Positions 7,222-15,157 of a stretch of DNA of 15,950 nucleotides are shown here, piece by piece. The stretch lies in NCBI GenBank assembly GCA_028275265.1, contig JAPWUZ010000026.1:1-15950 (forward strand), given 5' to 3'. Source of the DNA: Armatimonadota bacterium (GTDB taxonomy: Bacteria > Armatimonadota > HRBIN16). Under the pieces are notes generated by a model. It had not been told where the DNA came from. It made no database searches and saw nothing but the letters and a program-made list of their open reading frames with translations. Each line of letters opens with the position of its first letter. Position 1 is the stretch's first letter. A program made the translations under genes and the position numbers.

Positions 7222-10200
7222 CTAGAACGGCCTATCCGCAAAGAAAGGTGTATCCACCCGGTAGGTATCGCTGCTAACGACATCGCTCACGTTTGCCCAG
7301 CTTTTCACCCGCTTCGGCGTCCACCATACGATGTCTTCCGGTCGCATGCCATCGGTCAGGTAAGTATGCACACCGTCTATCTCGTTCTCGGTACGGGTCG
7401 CGCCCGGATTGTAGTTGCTGGGGTCTATCTCGAACACCTCGCCGTTGAAGCGACTGCTATCGGGCAATACCCCACGGTAGGCGTTGCATATCAGATAGTG
7501 ACCGTTCGCCAGACGTACCGCGCTGACCGCCCACAGTGGAATGGCGCGGCTGATATAGGTGTCTACCGGCTGGGGTCCCCGAATGCGGTCGCGCAGATGG
7601 GTGAGGCTCCGGTAAACCTCATCGGTCAGTCTCCACTTGATGCGCCACTGGTTGGGGGCAAGGCGTTCGAGGTCGAACACCCCTTTGTCCGTCGCCAGCA
7701 CGATATTGTACACGACCTCTCCCGTGCCGCTGTCGTAGCGCACAGGATAGACCTGCACGCTGTTGGGGCTACCGATAGGCACGCGGTTGTTCGAACCCAG
7801 AGGCTCGTTGGGCAGAAGCACCTCGCTGAAAGCCTCGGTGATGTCCAGTCCGCCGCCGATGGTGCGCACCATCACCGTGCCACCGACGCCCTCTTCGCCC
7901 GTTCCATCCGGACGCACCCGGTAATTCGCCACCGTCGCCACGAGTGTGAACACCGGTGCACCGCCTCTGTATCCTGAGACCACCCGCTGCACGCCCGTGT
8001 AACGGTACTTGCGCCGTTCAGCACCTTCCGCGCTTGTCCACAGCAGCTGCCGCGAGGCAATCAGCGGACCCACTGCGCCGGTGTTGCTGTCCGCCGCGTA
8101 CCGGTCGATGACGTCCACCAACCGTCCGTTGCCCGTGTCGGCAATCAGATAATGCACCCAGTACTCCAGGTCCTGCGCATCTTCAAACGGGTTCAGGCGA
8201 TTACCTCCCGAACCAACTCTGGGCACGTACTCCGCGTATACGCTGATGTCTTGGGGCTCCCGTAGCTCGTGCGGGTCACCCGGCGCCAGTGGAGCGGGCG
8301 GTTTGCTCAGGTCAGACACGTCCAGGCGCGGTGGGTTCTCGAAGCGACGCAACTCCGACTTCACATTGCCCGCCTTGTCTACCCACACAATGCGGTTGTT
8401 GCCCGTGTCCACGACAATCATTTCGTTCGCACTGGTGCGGTACACCCGTGCAGGGCGTGCCACTGATGTCGGGGTGATGCTGATAACAGGCGACGAACCA
8501 CCGGAAGCGGAGCCCCACAGTTTGCTGGCGTCCATGCTCCATGCCACTTTGCCACCCGGGTCCATCTCCAGCAACCGGTGGCTATCGGCGATCAGCGTCA
8601 TCTGCCGCTCGAACACTTTAATGCCCGTATCGCCTACCGCCGCCAGCAGCCCATTCGACGCCGCTACCGCCGCAATGCCCCGCGTCCCCACCTGTGCCCG
8701 ACGCAGCTCGTTCAAAGTCGCCGTCAGCAAGTTGATGAGTGACGGTCCCCATGTCGCCGGGTTGGTGGGGTCATACCCGTAATCAGCGGGTTTGCCCAAC
8801 GCGGGCCACAGCACGTGGTTCGGTTTGTCCGACTCTTGTGTGAGCAGGGGTACGTCGTCCCCCTGCTGGATACTGGGGTCGGTGGCGGTGGGGTCCGCAG
8901 AGACCGCGATCACTGTGGATACCTGCACGCCCGGCGCGTCCACCTGCGCCGACAGATACACGACGTCGCCCGCCACCACCGGTGATGCTTTCACCCGAAC
9001 CGACGGAATGAACATGAACCATTTCAGGTTGCTGTATGCGGTAGGCTGGATGTAATACTGGCGAGGAGGCTCGCTGCCCGCGGTTACCACCACCAGAGTG
9101 GGCTGCGACAGGCTGAAGGCGAATATCGCGCCACCCCCACCTGCGCCCGGCATCATGTTGTTAATTGTAATAACGCCAGAGGCACGGTTCACGGAGTACT
9201 GCGCCGGCTGCACATAGGTGTACTGCGTGGTACCGCTTGCGCTGCGTATCACATCCACCTGCCGAATCTGCAAGGTGGCGTTGGCAGGGATAGCCACGGG
9301 GTTACCGTTCTCATCGCGCAGACGCAGATCCACTTTCGGGTTGTTCTGGAACGCCATCAGCACGGTGCCCGGGATTTCGCCTACCGGAGGACCAAAGTTC
9401 ACTCGTGCCTCCGCGACCGCATAGGTGGTATCCCCAAACACGGCAGGAGGTGCGGTGAAGCCTCCGGGGCTCACACCTATCGGGGAAGCGAGCGGCGTGC
9501 CGAACAATGAGTGCTTCAACATCAGAGACGGAGGCACGTTCACCGACTGCTGCGGCGTAATCTGGTCGGTGTAACCGTTGTGCAGCTGCCAGCGCCAGCG
9601 CATCACCGTGCGGTTGCCGGGCTGTTCCAGCAAGCCGTAGATGCTACCGTTGTCGGTGGTGTATATCACATTGTCATTGGCATCCAGCGCAGGCTGGTCC
9701 ATGATGGTCTTGCTGGGATTGGGAACAACATCCGCGATACCCACCGTGCTACGGATAGGAGTGCCGGGCGACTTCCCCCAGTCGATGAAGTAGTTCATCA
9801 CCACCACGGGGTTCGTCGCGGGCTGATTGGCAAACACGATGGTGCCCGCGTTCACGGTGATGCGCGAGTCGGGCAGGTCATAGCGGTCTACGAGCGTCAG
9901 CGCGCCGTTTGTTTCGCGATTGTACACCCACACCACCGGGTTCAGGGAAGCGTAGGGAGCGCTGGTATCCGTCACGAAGATGTGCAGCTGCCGTCCCTGT
10001 GCGCGCGTGACAAAGGTACGCTTGTCGTTATTCGGATTGCTCAGCACCTCACCCTTGGTACCCAGCCAGAAGGCGTATACCGAACTGGTCAGCGTGCCGG
10101 TGGTGGAACTGGGGGCAGTAGACACGTAAGCCATCAGGTCGTTGGCGATAGAGCCTTCGCCGGTTTGTCCCCTGTCCTGCACATAGCCCAGCGTGACGCC

Positions 10201-11760
10201 TCCACGGATAGGAGGAAGGTTGGTACGTGGCTGTATCCAGTCCTGCCCTGCACTACCGGAGTTAATGATGTCGCCGGTGGCTGCCCATAGCACGTAGAGC
10301 CGTCCATTGTTACCGCTCGTGCCCGACTGGGCCGCGGGGACCACGATTAACCCCTCCGCAAAGGCTGGAGCAGGCACGTTTTCATCGTCAAACGGCACGG
10401 CGTTGGGCAGGGTGCGTTCCCATACCAGATTCGACCCGTCCGATAGCCCCGCAATCGGCGTATTGATACCTCCGGTGCGAGGGAAGGCACGATACGCCTG
10501 CACCGTCCCGTTCTTCAGCGTCACAACCACCAGCCCGCGTTGCAGAGGGTCATTGCTGCTGCTAGCAATTTCCACAATCTGAGGTGTTGAGGTGGGTTCG
10601 CTTCCCAGCGGAGCCTCCCACACCTCGTCGTATGGCGTGCCGCGCTGCCACAGGTCGGGCAGACCGTCGTCTTCGTTGCCGTCGCCATCCAGGTCGCGGC
10701 GCGGATTGGCGTCAAAACAGTAGAGGCGCAGGTCACCGAACGGTGAAGTTCCAACCACGAACAGCGCGCCGTTGTAGAATACCGGAGCCGAGGCGAAGGT
10801 GCCTACCGCCTGCAATCCGGTTAACCCCCACTTCTCCACCAGCGGCGCACCGATGCTTTCGAAAGTGCCTGCGGTGCGTCGGGCGTTCTTGCGCTGAGCG
10901 GTAAACGCCGATGCCCACTGTATCATGTTGTAACCGAACTTCAGGTTCTGTGGTGCGGCTGCCACAAAGTTTTCGTTCGCTACCGGCACCCCCGGCGGCG
11001 CAACCGCCTGGCTGAGGGCATACGCGATGCCTATGGAAGAGACCACCACTGCCCCACTGCCATACTGACCAGCCGCCAGCACGGGACGGCGGTTGTCCTG
11101 ACGCACCACAATCGGAGCCAGCACACCGGGTGCAGGGGGTGCATTCAAATCCGCACCGACCGCGCTGAGCGAGCCACGAATGCCCGCTCCCATCCGATTG
11201 ACCTCGCCTGCCCCAATTGGATAAGGCGCGTTGACCAGAGGATGGGTCGGATACGCCAGCAATCCGCTGGTTGAGCCTTCGTTATTGAACTGTAGGTCTA
11301 GAAAGAGCGGAGCGCGCGTATCGATGGTATAAGCGGTCTGGTTATCTATCCAGAGCAGACCACCCGCGTCTACGAATTTGCGCAGCTTCTCGCGCTGTTC
11401 GGGGGTGAAGCCGATGTTACTGCCCTGCGTGGCAACGACCAGCGCGTCATACTTACTCAGGTCTTCCATCGATATCTGGTCAAGGTTGACCACCCAGTAG
11501 GTCGCCATGTTCTTCCGGCTGCCGGGTGCCGCCAGTGGATTGACGAAATCCCACCCGGCGGGTTTGTAGTCGGTACGCCGGTCCAGCACATGCCACACGA
11601 AGGGCGTCAGTACCGGATTACTGCCGATTTGTAACACACCGACGCGAATCTGTTTGCGCACGGCGGTATAGGTGTAGGCGTCGCCCTGTGCCATGCGAGC
11701 CATACCCAGCCAACCTGTCGCAATGCTCAGAAATATCAGGAAAACCAGTCGGTTTCGCAT
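7222..11760 (-). CDS. Secreted protein with amidotransferase-like N-terminal domain and propeller repeats
   Basis: I choose ATG 11760 because AAGGG (11769-11773) lies 8 nt upstream. ATG 11766 and GTG 11769 are in frame but too close to it. Numbering here counts from GTG 11769 (1515 residues). Residues 4-29 form a Sec signal peptide with cleavage near AQG29. Residues 40-254 form an alpha/beta domain resembling DUF4159/class-I glutamine-amidotransferase-like proteins (YDALVVATQG, FTPEQREKLRKFVDAGGLLW, GAVVVSSIGIAYAL) without the nucleophilic Cys elbow, so it is probably non-catalytic. Residues 305-990 hold divergent PQQ-like propeller blades, including an EF-hand-like loop D359-x-D-x-D-G-x-x-D367 inside the first. 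Residues 1050-1450 look like NHL-type blades (MIVVDTGNNRIVWVD, YLIADTGNGRLV, GHYLICNAYRG). It starts 21 nt after the Uma2 stop and 141 nt before the giant gene, so it is probably cotranscribed with Uma2. A surface or periplasmic binding role is inferred; no catalytic site is seen. Confidence 0.9.
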   Translation of the reverse strand: MRNRLVFLIFLSIATGWLGMARMAQGDAYTYTAVRKQIRVGVLQIGSNPVLTPFVWHVLDRRTDYKPAGWDFVNPLAAPGSRKNMATYWVVNLDQISMEDLSKYDALVVATQGSNIGFTPEQREKLRKFVDAGGLLWIDNQTAYTIDTRAPLFLDLQFNNEGSTSGLLAYPTHPLVNAPYPIGAGEVNRMGAGIRGSLSAVGADLNAPPAPGVLAPIVVRQDNRRPVLAAGQYGSGAVVVSSIGIAYALSQAVAPPGVPVANENFVAAAPQNLKFGYNMIQWASAFTAQRKNARRTAGTFESIGAPLVEKWGLTGLQAVGTFASAPVFYNGALFVVGTSPFGDLRLYCFDANPRRDLDGDGNEDDGLPDLWQRGTPYDEVWEAPLGSEPTSTPQIVEIASSSNDPLQRGLVVVTLKNGTVQAYRAFPRTGGINTPIAGLSDGSNLVWERTLPNAVPFDDENVPAPAFAEGLIVVPAAQSGTSGNNGRLYVLWAATGDIINSGSAGQDWIQPRTNLPPIRGGVTLGYVQDRGQTGEGSIANDLMAYVSTAPSSTTGTLTSSVYAFWLGTKGEVLSNPNNDKRTFVTRAQGRQLHIFVTDTSAPYASLNPVVWVYNRETNGALTLVDRYDLPDSRITVNAGTIVFANQPATNPVVVMNYFIDWGKSPGTPIRSTVGIADVVPNPSKTIMDQPALDANDNVIYTTDNGSIYGLLEQPGNRTVMRWRWQLHNGYTDQITPQQSVNVPPSLMLKHSLFGTPLASPIGVSPGGFTAPPAVFGDTTYAVAEARVNFGPPVGEIPGTVLMAFQNNPKVDLRLRDENGNPVAIPANATLQIRQVDVIRSASGTTQYTYVQPAQYSVNRASGVITINNMMPGAGGGGAIFAFSLSQPTLVVVTAGSEPPRQYYIQPTAYSNLKWFMFIPSVRVKASPVVAGDVVYLSAQVDAPGVQVSTVIAVSADPTATDPSIQQGDDVPLLTQESDKPNHVLWPALGKPADYGYDPTNPATWGPSLINLLTATLNELRRAQVGTRGIAAVAASNGLLAAVGDTGIKVFERQMTLIADSHRLLEMDPGGKVAWSMDASKLWGSASGGSSPVISITPTSVARPARVYRTSANEMIVVDTGNNRIVWVDKAGNVKSELRRFENPPRLDVSDLSKPPAPLAPGDPHELREPQDISVYAEYVPRVGSGGNRLNPFEDAQDLEYWVHYLIADTGNGRLVDVIDRYAADSNTGAVGPLIASRQLLWTSAEGAERRKYRYTGVQRVVSGYRGGAPVFTLVATVANYRVRPDGTGEEGVGGTVMVRTIGGGLDITEAFSEVLLPNEPLGSNNRVPIGSPNSVQVYPVRYDSGTGEVVYNIVLATDKGVFDLERLAPNQWRIKWRLTDEVYRSLTHLRDRIRGPQPVDTYISRAIPLWAVSAVRLANGHYLICNAYRGVLPDSSRFNGEVFEIDPSNYNPGATRTENEIDGVHTYLTDGMRPEDIVWWTPKRVKSWANVSDVVSSDTYRVDTPFFADRPF
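10669..10695 (-). other. EF-hand-like calcium loop
   Basis: Residues 359-367 (counted from GTG 11769) read D-L-D-G-D-G-N-E-D, an exact fit to the D-x-D-x-D-G-x-x-D calcium loop found in EF-hands, dockerins, thrombospondin type 3 repeats and PilY1. It follows the LYCFDAN strand of the first propeller blade of this protein. Calcium binding is inferred from the motif. Confidence 0.7.
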
Positions 11761-11781
11761 TGTCATCACCCTTCTCTCGGC

Positions 11782-12432
11782 TCAAATCTGCTCGGGATCG
11801 ATGCCCAGATCCCGCAAGCGTTGCGCCAGCTTCGCAGCACGTTGACGCTCTTGCTCCGCTTGCTGTTGTAACTCCAGATAGGTCATAAACCTCTGCCCGT
11901 CGGGACGGATGACGCGCAGCTCGCCGTCCTCGATCTCGAAGCGCACTCCTAACCTCGGGCTCACCCAGCCCTGAATCTCGTCTATCACTCGCAGCCGGCC
12001 GTCCTCGCCACGAATCCAGCCGGTAAAGTCGCCGGTTTCCGGGTCATACAGGTAGTACTCCTCCACACCGTAGCGGTCGTAAAACTCCAGCTTCTTCGCC
12101 ATCTCCAAGAGCGAGTTGCTGGGCGATAATACTTCGAAGACCACCTGCGGCGCGATATTCTCCTCTTCCCACTGCTTGTAAGAGGGTCTGTCGCCCTTCG
12201 GGCGTCCGAAGACAATCATCACATCAGGCGCCATGCGGATATCGGGGCGCCCTTCGACGGGGTACCAGAACAGGTCGCCCGCCACAAAGACATCCTCCCT
12301 GTCGCGGAAGAGCGCCTCGAAGCCACCCTCGAGGGTTACTATCCAGCGAAACTGCTTGGTGTTATCTGCCATCGGCTTCCCATCGGATTCAGGGTAGACG
12401 ATTTGCTCTTTGCGCGATGCGACAACCGCCAT
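11782..12432 (-). CDS. Uma2-family (DUF820) PD-(D/E)XK nuclease-like protein
   Basis: This 216-residue cytoplasmic protein has the Uma2 fold markers: APDVMIVF with D70, VVFEVLSPSNS with E100, the following lysines K113/K114, and the FYDRYGVEEYYLYDP block (117-131). These are the usual D...ExV...K candidate catalytic residues, so the core looks intact. Family members are called endonucleases on the basis of the fold; their physiological substrate is mostly unknown. The C-terminus (about 185-210) is a Gln/Glu/Arg-rich coiled coil, common in the family. The start at 12432 keeps the conserved YPESDGKPM segment, which favours it over the internal ATG at 12372. The start lies one base after the pilX-like stop, with the AGGTGA ribosome-binding site overlapping that stop, so translational coupling is likely. 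It is the only gene in the cluster without an export or membrane signal. Confidence 0.9.
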   Translation of the reverse strand: MAVVASRKEQIVYPESDGKPMADNTKQFRWIVTLEGGFEALFRDREDVFVAGDLFWYPVEGRPDIRMAPDVMIVFGRPKGDRPSYKQWEEENIAPQVVFEVLSPSNSLLEMAKKLEFYDRYGVEEYYLYDPETGDFTGWIRGEDGRLRVIDEIQGWVSPRLGVRFEIEDGELRVIRPDGQRFMTYLELQQQAEQERQRAAKLAQRLRDLGIDPEQI

Positions 12433-12433
12433 T

Positions 12434-12440
12434 TCACCTC
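12434..12440 (-). promoter_or_regulatory. Ribosome-binding site overlapping a stop codon (coupling site)
   Basis: The minus strand reads ATG-AGG-TGA-A-ATG. The last sense codon and stop codon of the PilX-like gene form GAGGTGA, which also serves as the Shine-Dalgarno sequence for the Uma2 start at 12432. Ribosomes finishing the upstream gene are therefore placed directly on the next start. Confidence 0.75.
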
Positions 12441-15142
12441 ATCTCCCCCATGTACAGCAGCCCCGGACACACGGGCAGGCGCGGCATCGGCGGCAACCGG
12501 CGTCCATACTGGTCGACGCGTACCACGCCCGCGCTGGTAAACACCGGGTCGTACTCCATGATAAGGTTGTAGCCCATAGGCAGGTTGCGCGCGGGGTCAC
12601 GTGGGTCGCGCAGATGCCATGGCGGTATGGGGATACCCGAATTGCCATACTGTGGCGGTATCCAGCCCCACTTCTTCAGCCACTCGCCCTGGTCCTGTAT
12701 CGCCCACGGCAGGTTCTCGGCAATGGCGCCCCGAATCACAATGCGAATATCCAGCGGTTGCGCGTAGAACGGATAAAATGGCGACGTTACGCCGTACAAT
12801 TGGCGGCGCGCAGTCTGGCTCACCGACGACGGAGCAGTCCCTATCGGGAAGGTATCGCGCGGGTCGGTGTTGAACCACTCGCCCGGCAATACCACAAACG
12901 AGCCCTCCTGTGCATACATCAACGCATCGATCTCGATGTCCATCGGCACCACCGCCACCCGGCTGAGATGGTACTCGTTGGCGGGCGCGTTGCCCCAACC
13001 GCTGTTGACTTCAAAGGTCAGACGGTTTTCTGCGCCGGGTGCGGTATTCAACACGTAGTCGCTGCGCGGGTTGGTTGGGTCGGTAGGCGGGTTCGTGTTG
13101 AACGGCGACATATTGCGTAGCAGCTCCAGCCCCAGATGCTCGTAGTTTACTCCCGAAGCGTTCACCAGATAGATAGTCGGCAAGCCCAGCGCGTCCAGAA
13201 CGCCACCTGGGAAGCGGTACAGGTCTTCGTCCAGCACCCCGTTGCCGTTGGTGTCGTTCACCGGATAGTTCACGTGCAGGAAGATGCTGGTTTGCTCGTT
13301 CTCAATGGCGGCATGACGCACCAGCAGCTTCAGTCCATGTGGCCATGTGTTCGAATAGTAGTTATTCAACCGCACGGACGACGAGAACACGAACGACTGC
13401 CGCTGCGTGGGTTGCATGGCGCGGTGCCACGAAGGGAAATTAAGCGGGGCATCCTGCTCGTTCCAGCTGCCTGCTTCCGTGCCCAGCTCCGGGTCTATGA
13501 ACAGCGTCGTATTCAGCACCACGTTCTCTTTGGCCAGCAGGGCTATCGCGCTGGTATCGTCCGGCAATCCGTTCGGCAAGCGCGGTTTCATCAGGTTGCC
13601 CTCGATGAAGATATTGCCGGCCGAGACCACCGTGAGCTGCTTGCCCTGCGGAATGATGCCGCGGATGCGGATATTCCCTTCGGCGTAGATGACACCGCTG
13701 AACTGTGTGACGAACGGCAGTCCGACCGCCGCTTTATTGAGCGACGGGTCCAGCAGGTCCTGCTGTAGCCGCCCGTCGGGCAGATAGGTACATACCATCG
13801 TGATGGCATTGGTTGGCGCCCCGTTGGGTGCACGCCATCGCCCTCGCGTGAGCTGGATGGTAAACCCCGAGGGGTTTAGCCGGATGATGGCGCCCGGCGG
13901 CACATAGTAGGGACCCTGCCAGTTGCGCGAGTCGATCAACCGCAGGAACTCACTGCGCACGGTGGGGCCACCAAACAAGCCCGGCTCACGCAATACATCT
14001 GCCCGGTTATTAATATAAATGCCCCTGCCGAAGCCGAACAAGCCGCTATTGCGCCCGCCGACCAACGCGCCCGAGTTGCGCGTCATGCTCCAGTAGCGGT
14101 TCACATTAGTGGCCGGGTCCGCTAAGTCGATAAGGGGTGGTTCCAGGCGCGTCGCCGAGCGGGCTCCACCATCCACGCCCACGCCAGTGCGTCCGTCACG
14201 CACCACACCGCCATAGGTGTTGAAGGTGGGGCTGTTGCTGGAAAGAAGGGGATTGTTGTTCACCGTCACCTGCGCGCGAGGTGCCAGAAGGATGTCACCT
14301 GCCACCTCCAGCCGGTCTCCGGCTTGGGGATTCAGGGTCAGTTCCACCTCGCCGTACCATTTGACGTTACCGTTGACGCGGATAGGTGCGCCACTGGTGT
14401 TACTACCCCAGATGAGCCGCACTGGCAGAGGGTTTCCGTTCGAATCGTGCCCGACGATACCTTCCGGCACACCCAGCTCCACCACCACGTTGGCGCGATT
14501 ATCGCGGTTGGTGATGAAGCGAAGGTAGTCGGTGATACCGATAGCCTTGTAAGCCACCATTTCACGGCGCAAACCGGTCGCCGCGGCGGTCAGCATGGTC
14601 GGGTCATTGGGGTCAATGCGCCCCACCCGTCCGATAGATTCTATCTTGATGAAGCGGGAGAGTGGTCCCGACTCGGGGTCGTTCGGGTCGTACGGGCGAG
14701 GATTATAGCTCACCCGTATCAGCGCGCGCCCGTTCTCGAACAACACCCGACTGTAGCCGCCGCTGGGTCCAGCCACCGGTGTGCCACACGGGCTCAGCGT
14801 TGTGGACTCGGTGGGGGCGTATGGGCGCAGCCATGGATAGTCCGGGTCGCGGCACTGGTCTGGAGGCAGATTCGCGGGCACAGGGCGCCAGTCTGCACCT
14901 TCTTCACTGAAGGTCAGCTGCTGGTCCGTGTACTGGATACCCGCTTCTGCGAAGTACTGGGCATCGGTTACCCTGCCACTCCGTGCCGCGTTCTCCAGGT
15001 TTCGCCCGATAATCGCCACGAACAGCGCGCCCATGAACATCATGACGAACATGACCACTACCGCCACGATCAGCGTTTGTCCACGCTGCGTGTGTGCCGG
15101 ACACATCGCTTTCGTCGCCACTGGTTTACTCATTTTTGGCAC
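12434..15142 (-). CDS. PilX-like minor pilin with large strand-rich passenger
   Basis: This 902-residue protein has a type IV pilin-like N-terminus. A basic leader is followed by QRG21|QTLIVAVVV and one membrane segment (about 23-45), then a pilin-type helix (RNLENAARSG...DAQYFAEAGIQY). Position +5 after the presumed cleavage site is Val26 and not Glu, as in PilX/GspK-type minor pilins. Most minor pilins are under 350 residues, so this passenger is unusually large. It contains strand ladders (RVNGNVKWYG, LEVAGDILLAP, GVIYAEGNIRIRG, LTVVSAGNIFIEGNL, AIALLAKENVVLN) typical of PilX-type proteins with a beta-helix-like region. An EF-hand-like loop D630-x-N-x-N-G-x-x-D638 and a C-terminal LPPMPRLPVCPGLLYMG motif are also present. 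GTG 15142 is the likely start, with GGAGG 5 nt upstream; ATG 15133 is in frame but 14 nt away. It starts 15 nt after the preceding pilin-like gene. It should be anchored in the inner membrane and assembled into or at the tip of a pilus or pseudopilus. Confidence 0.85.
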   Translation of the reverse strand: MPKMSKPVATKAMCPAHTQRGQTLIVAVVVMFVMMFMGALFVAIIGRNLENAARSGRVTDAQYFAEAGIQYTDQQLTFSEEGADWRPVPANLPPDQCRDPDYPWLRPYAPTESTTLSPCGTPVAGPSGGYSRVLFENGRALIRVSYNPRPYDPNDPESGPLSRFIKIESIGRVGRIDPNDPTMLTAAATGLRREMVAYKAIGITDYLRFITNRDNRANVVVELGVPEGIVGHDSNGNPLPVRLIWGSNTSGAPIRVNGNVKWYGEVELTLNPQAGDRLEVAGDILLAPRAQVTVNNNPLLSSNSPTFNTYGGVVRDGRTGVGVDGGARSATRLEPPLIDLADPATNVNRYWSMTRNSGALVGGRNSGLFGFGRGIYINNRADVLREPGLFGGPTVRSEFLRLIDSRNWQGPYYVPPGAIIRLNPSGFTIQLTRGRWRAPNGAPTNAITMVCTYLPDGRLQQDLLDPSLNKAAVGLPFVTQFSGVIYAEGNIRIRGIIPQGKQLTVVSAGNIFIEGNLMKPRLPNGLPDDTSAIALLAKENVVLNTTLFIDPELGTEAGSWNEQDAPLNFPSWHRAMQPTQRQSFVFSSSVRLNNYYSNTWPHGLKLLVRHAAIENEQTSIFLHVNYPVNDTNGNGVLDEDLYRFPGGVLDALGLPTIYLVNASGVNYEHLGLELLRNMSPFNTNPPTDPTNPRSDYVLNTAPGAENRLTFEVNSGWGNAPANEYHLSRVAVVPMDIEIDALMYAQEGSFVVLPGEWFNTDPRDTFPIGTAPSSVSQTARRQLYGVTSPFYPFYAQPLDIRIVIRGAIAENLPWAIQDQGEWLKKWGWIPPQYGNSGIPIPPWHLRDPRDPARNLPMGYNLIMEYDPVFTSAGVVRVDQYGRRLPPMPRLPVCPGLLYMGEMR
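13229..13255 (-). other. EF-hand-like calcium loop in the PilX-like protein
   Basis: Residues 630-638 read D-T-N-G-N-G-V-L-D, followed by E-D. This fits D-x-N-x-N-G-x-x-D. It lies in the passenger between the strand ladder and the C-terminal motif. Calcium binding is inferred from the motif. Confidence 0.6.
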
Positions 15143-15144
15143 TT

Positions 15145-15153
15145 CCCCCTCCC
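15145..15153 (-). promoter_or_regulatory. Ribosome-binding site of the PilX-like gene
   Basis: GGGAGGGGG on the minus strand contains the GGAGG core (plus strand 15148-15152). It lies 5 nt before GTG 15142 and 14 nt before ATG 15133, and this spacing favours the GTG start. The whole site lies in the 15-nt gap after the upstream stop codon (15158-15160). Confidence 0.6.
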
Positions 15154-15157
15154 GCTC

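Noticed and set aside
7150..7977. Plus-strand open frames at 7150-7977, 9511-10290, 12410-13120 and 14324-15166
   Set aside because: All are codon-in-phase with the minus-strand genes, show the same His/Arg/Val-rich composition, and overlap well-supported coding sequence. They are artefacts of codon bias.
11782..12372. Internal ATG at 12372 as the Uma2 start
   Set aside because: It would remove the YPESDGKPM segment that is typical of this Uma2 subtype. The ATG at 12432 has a well-placed AGGTGA site.
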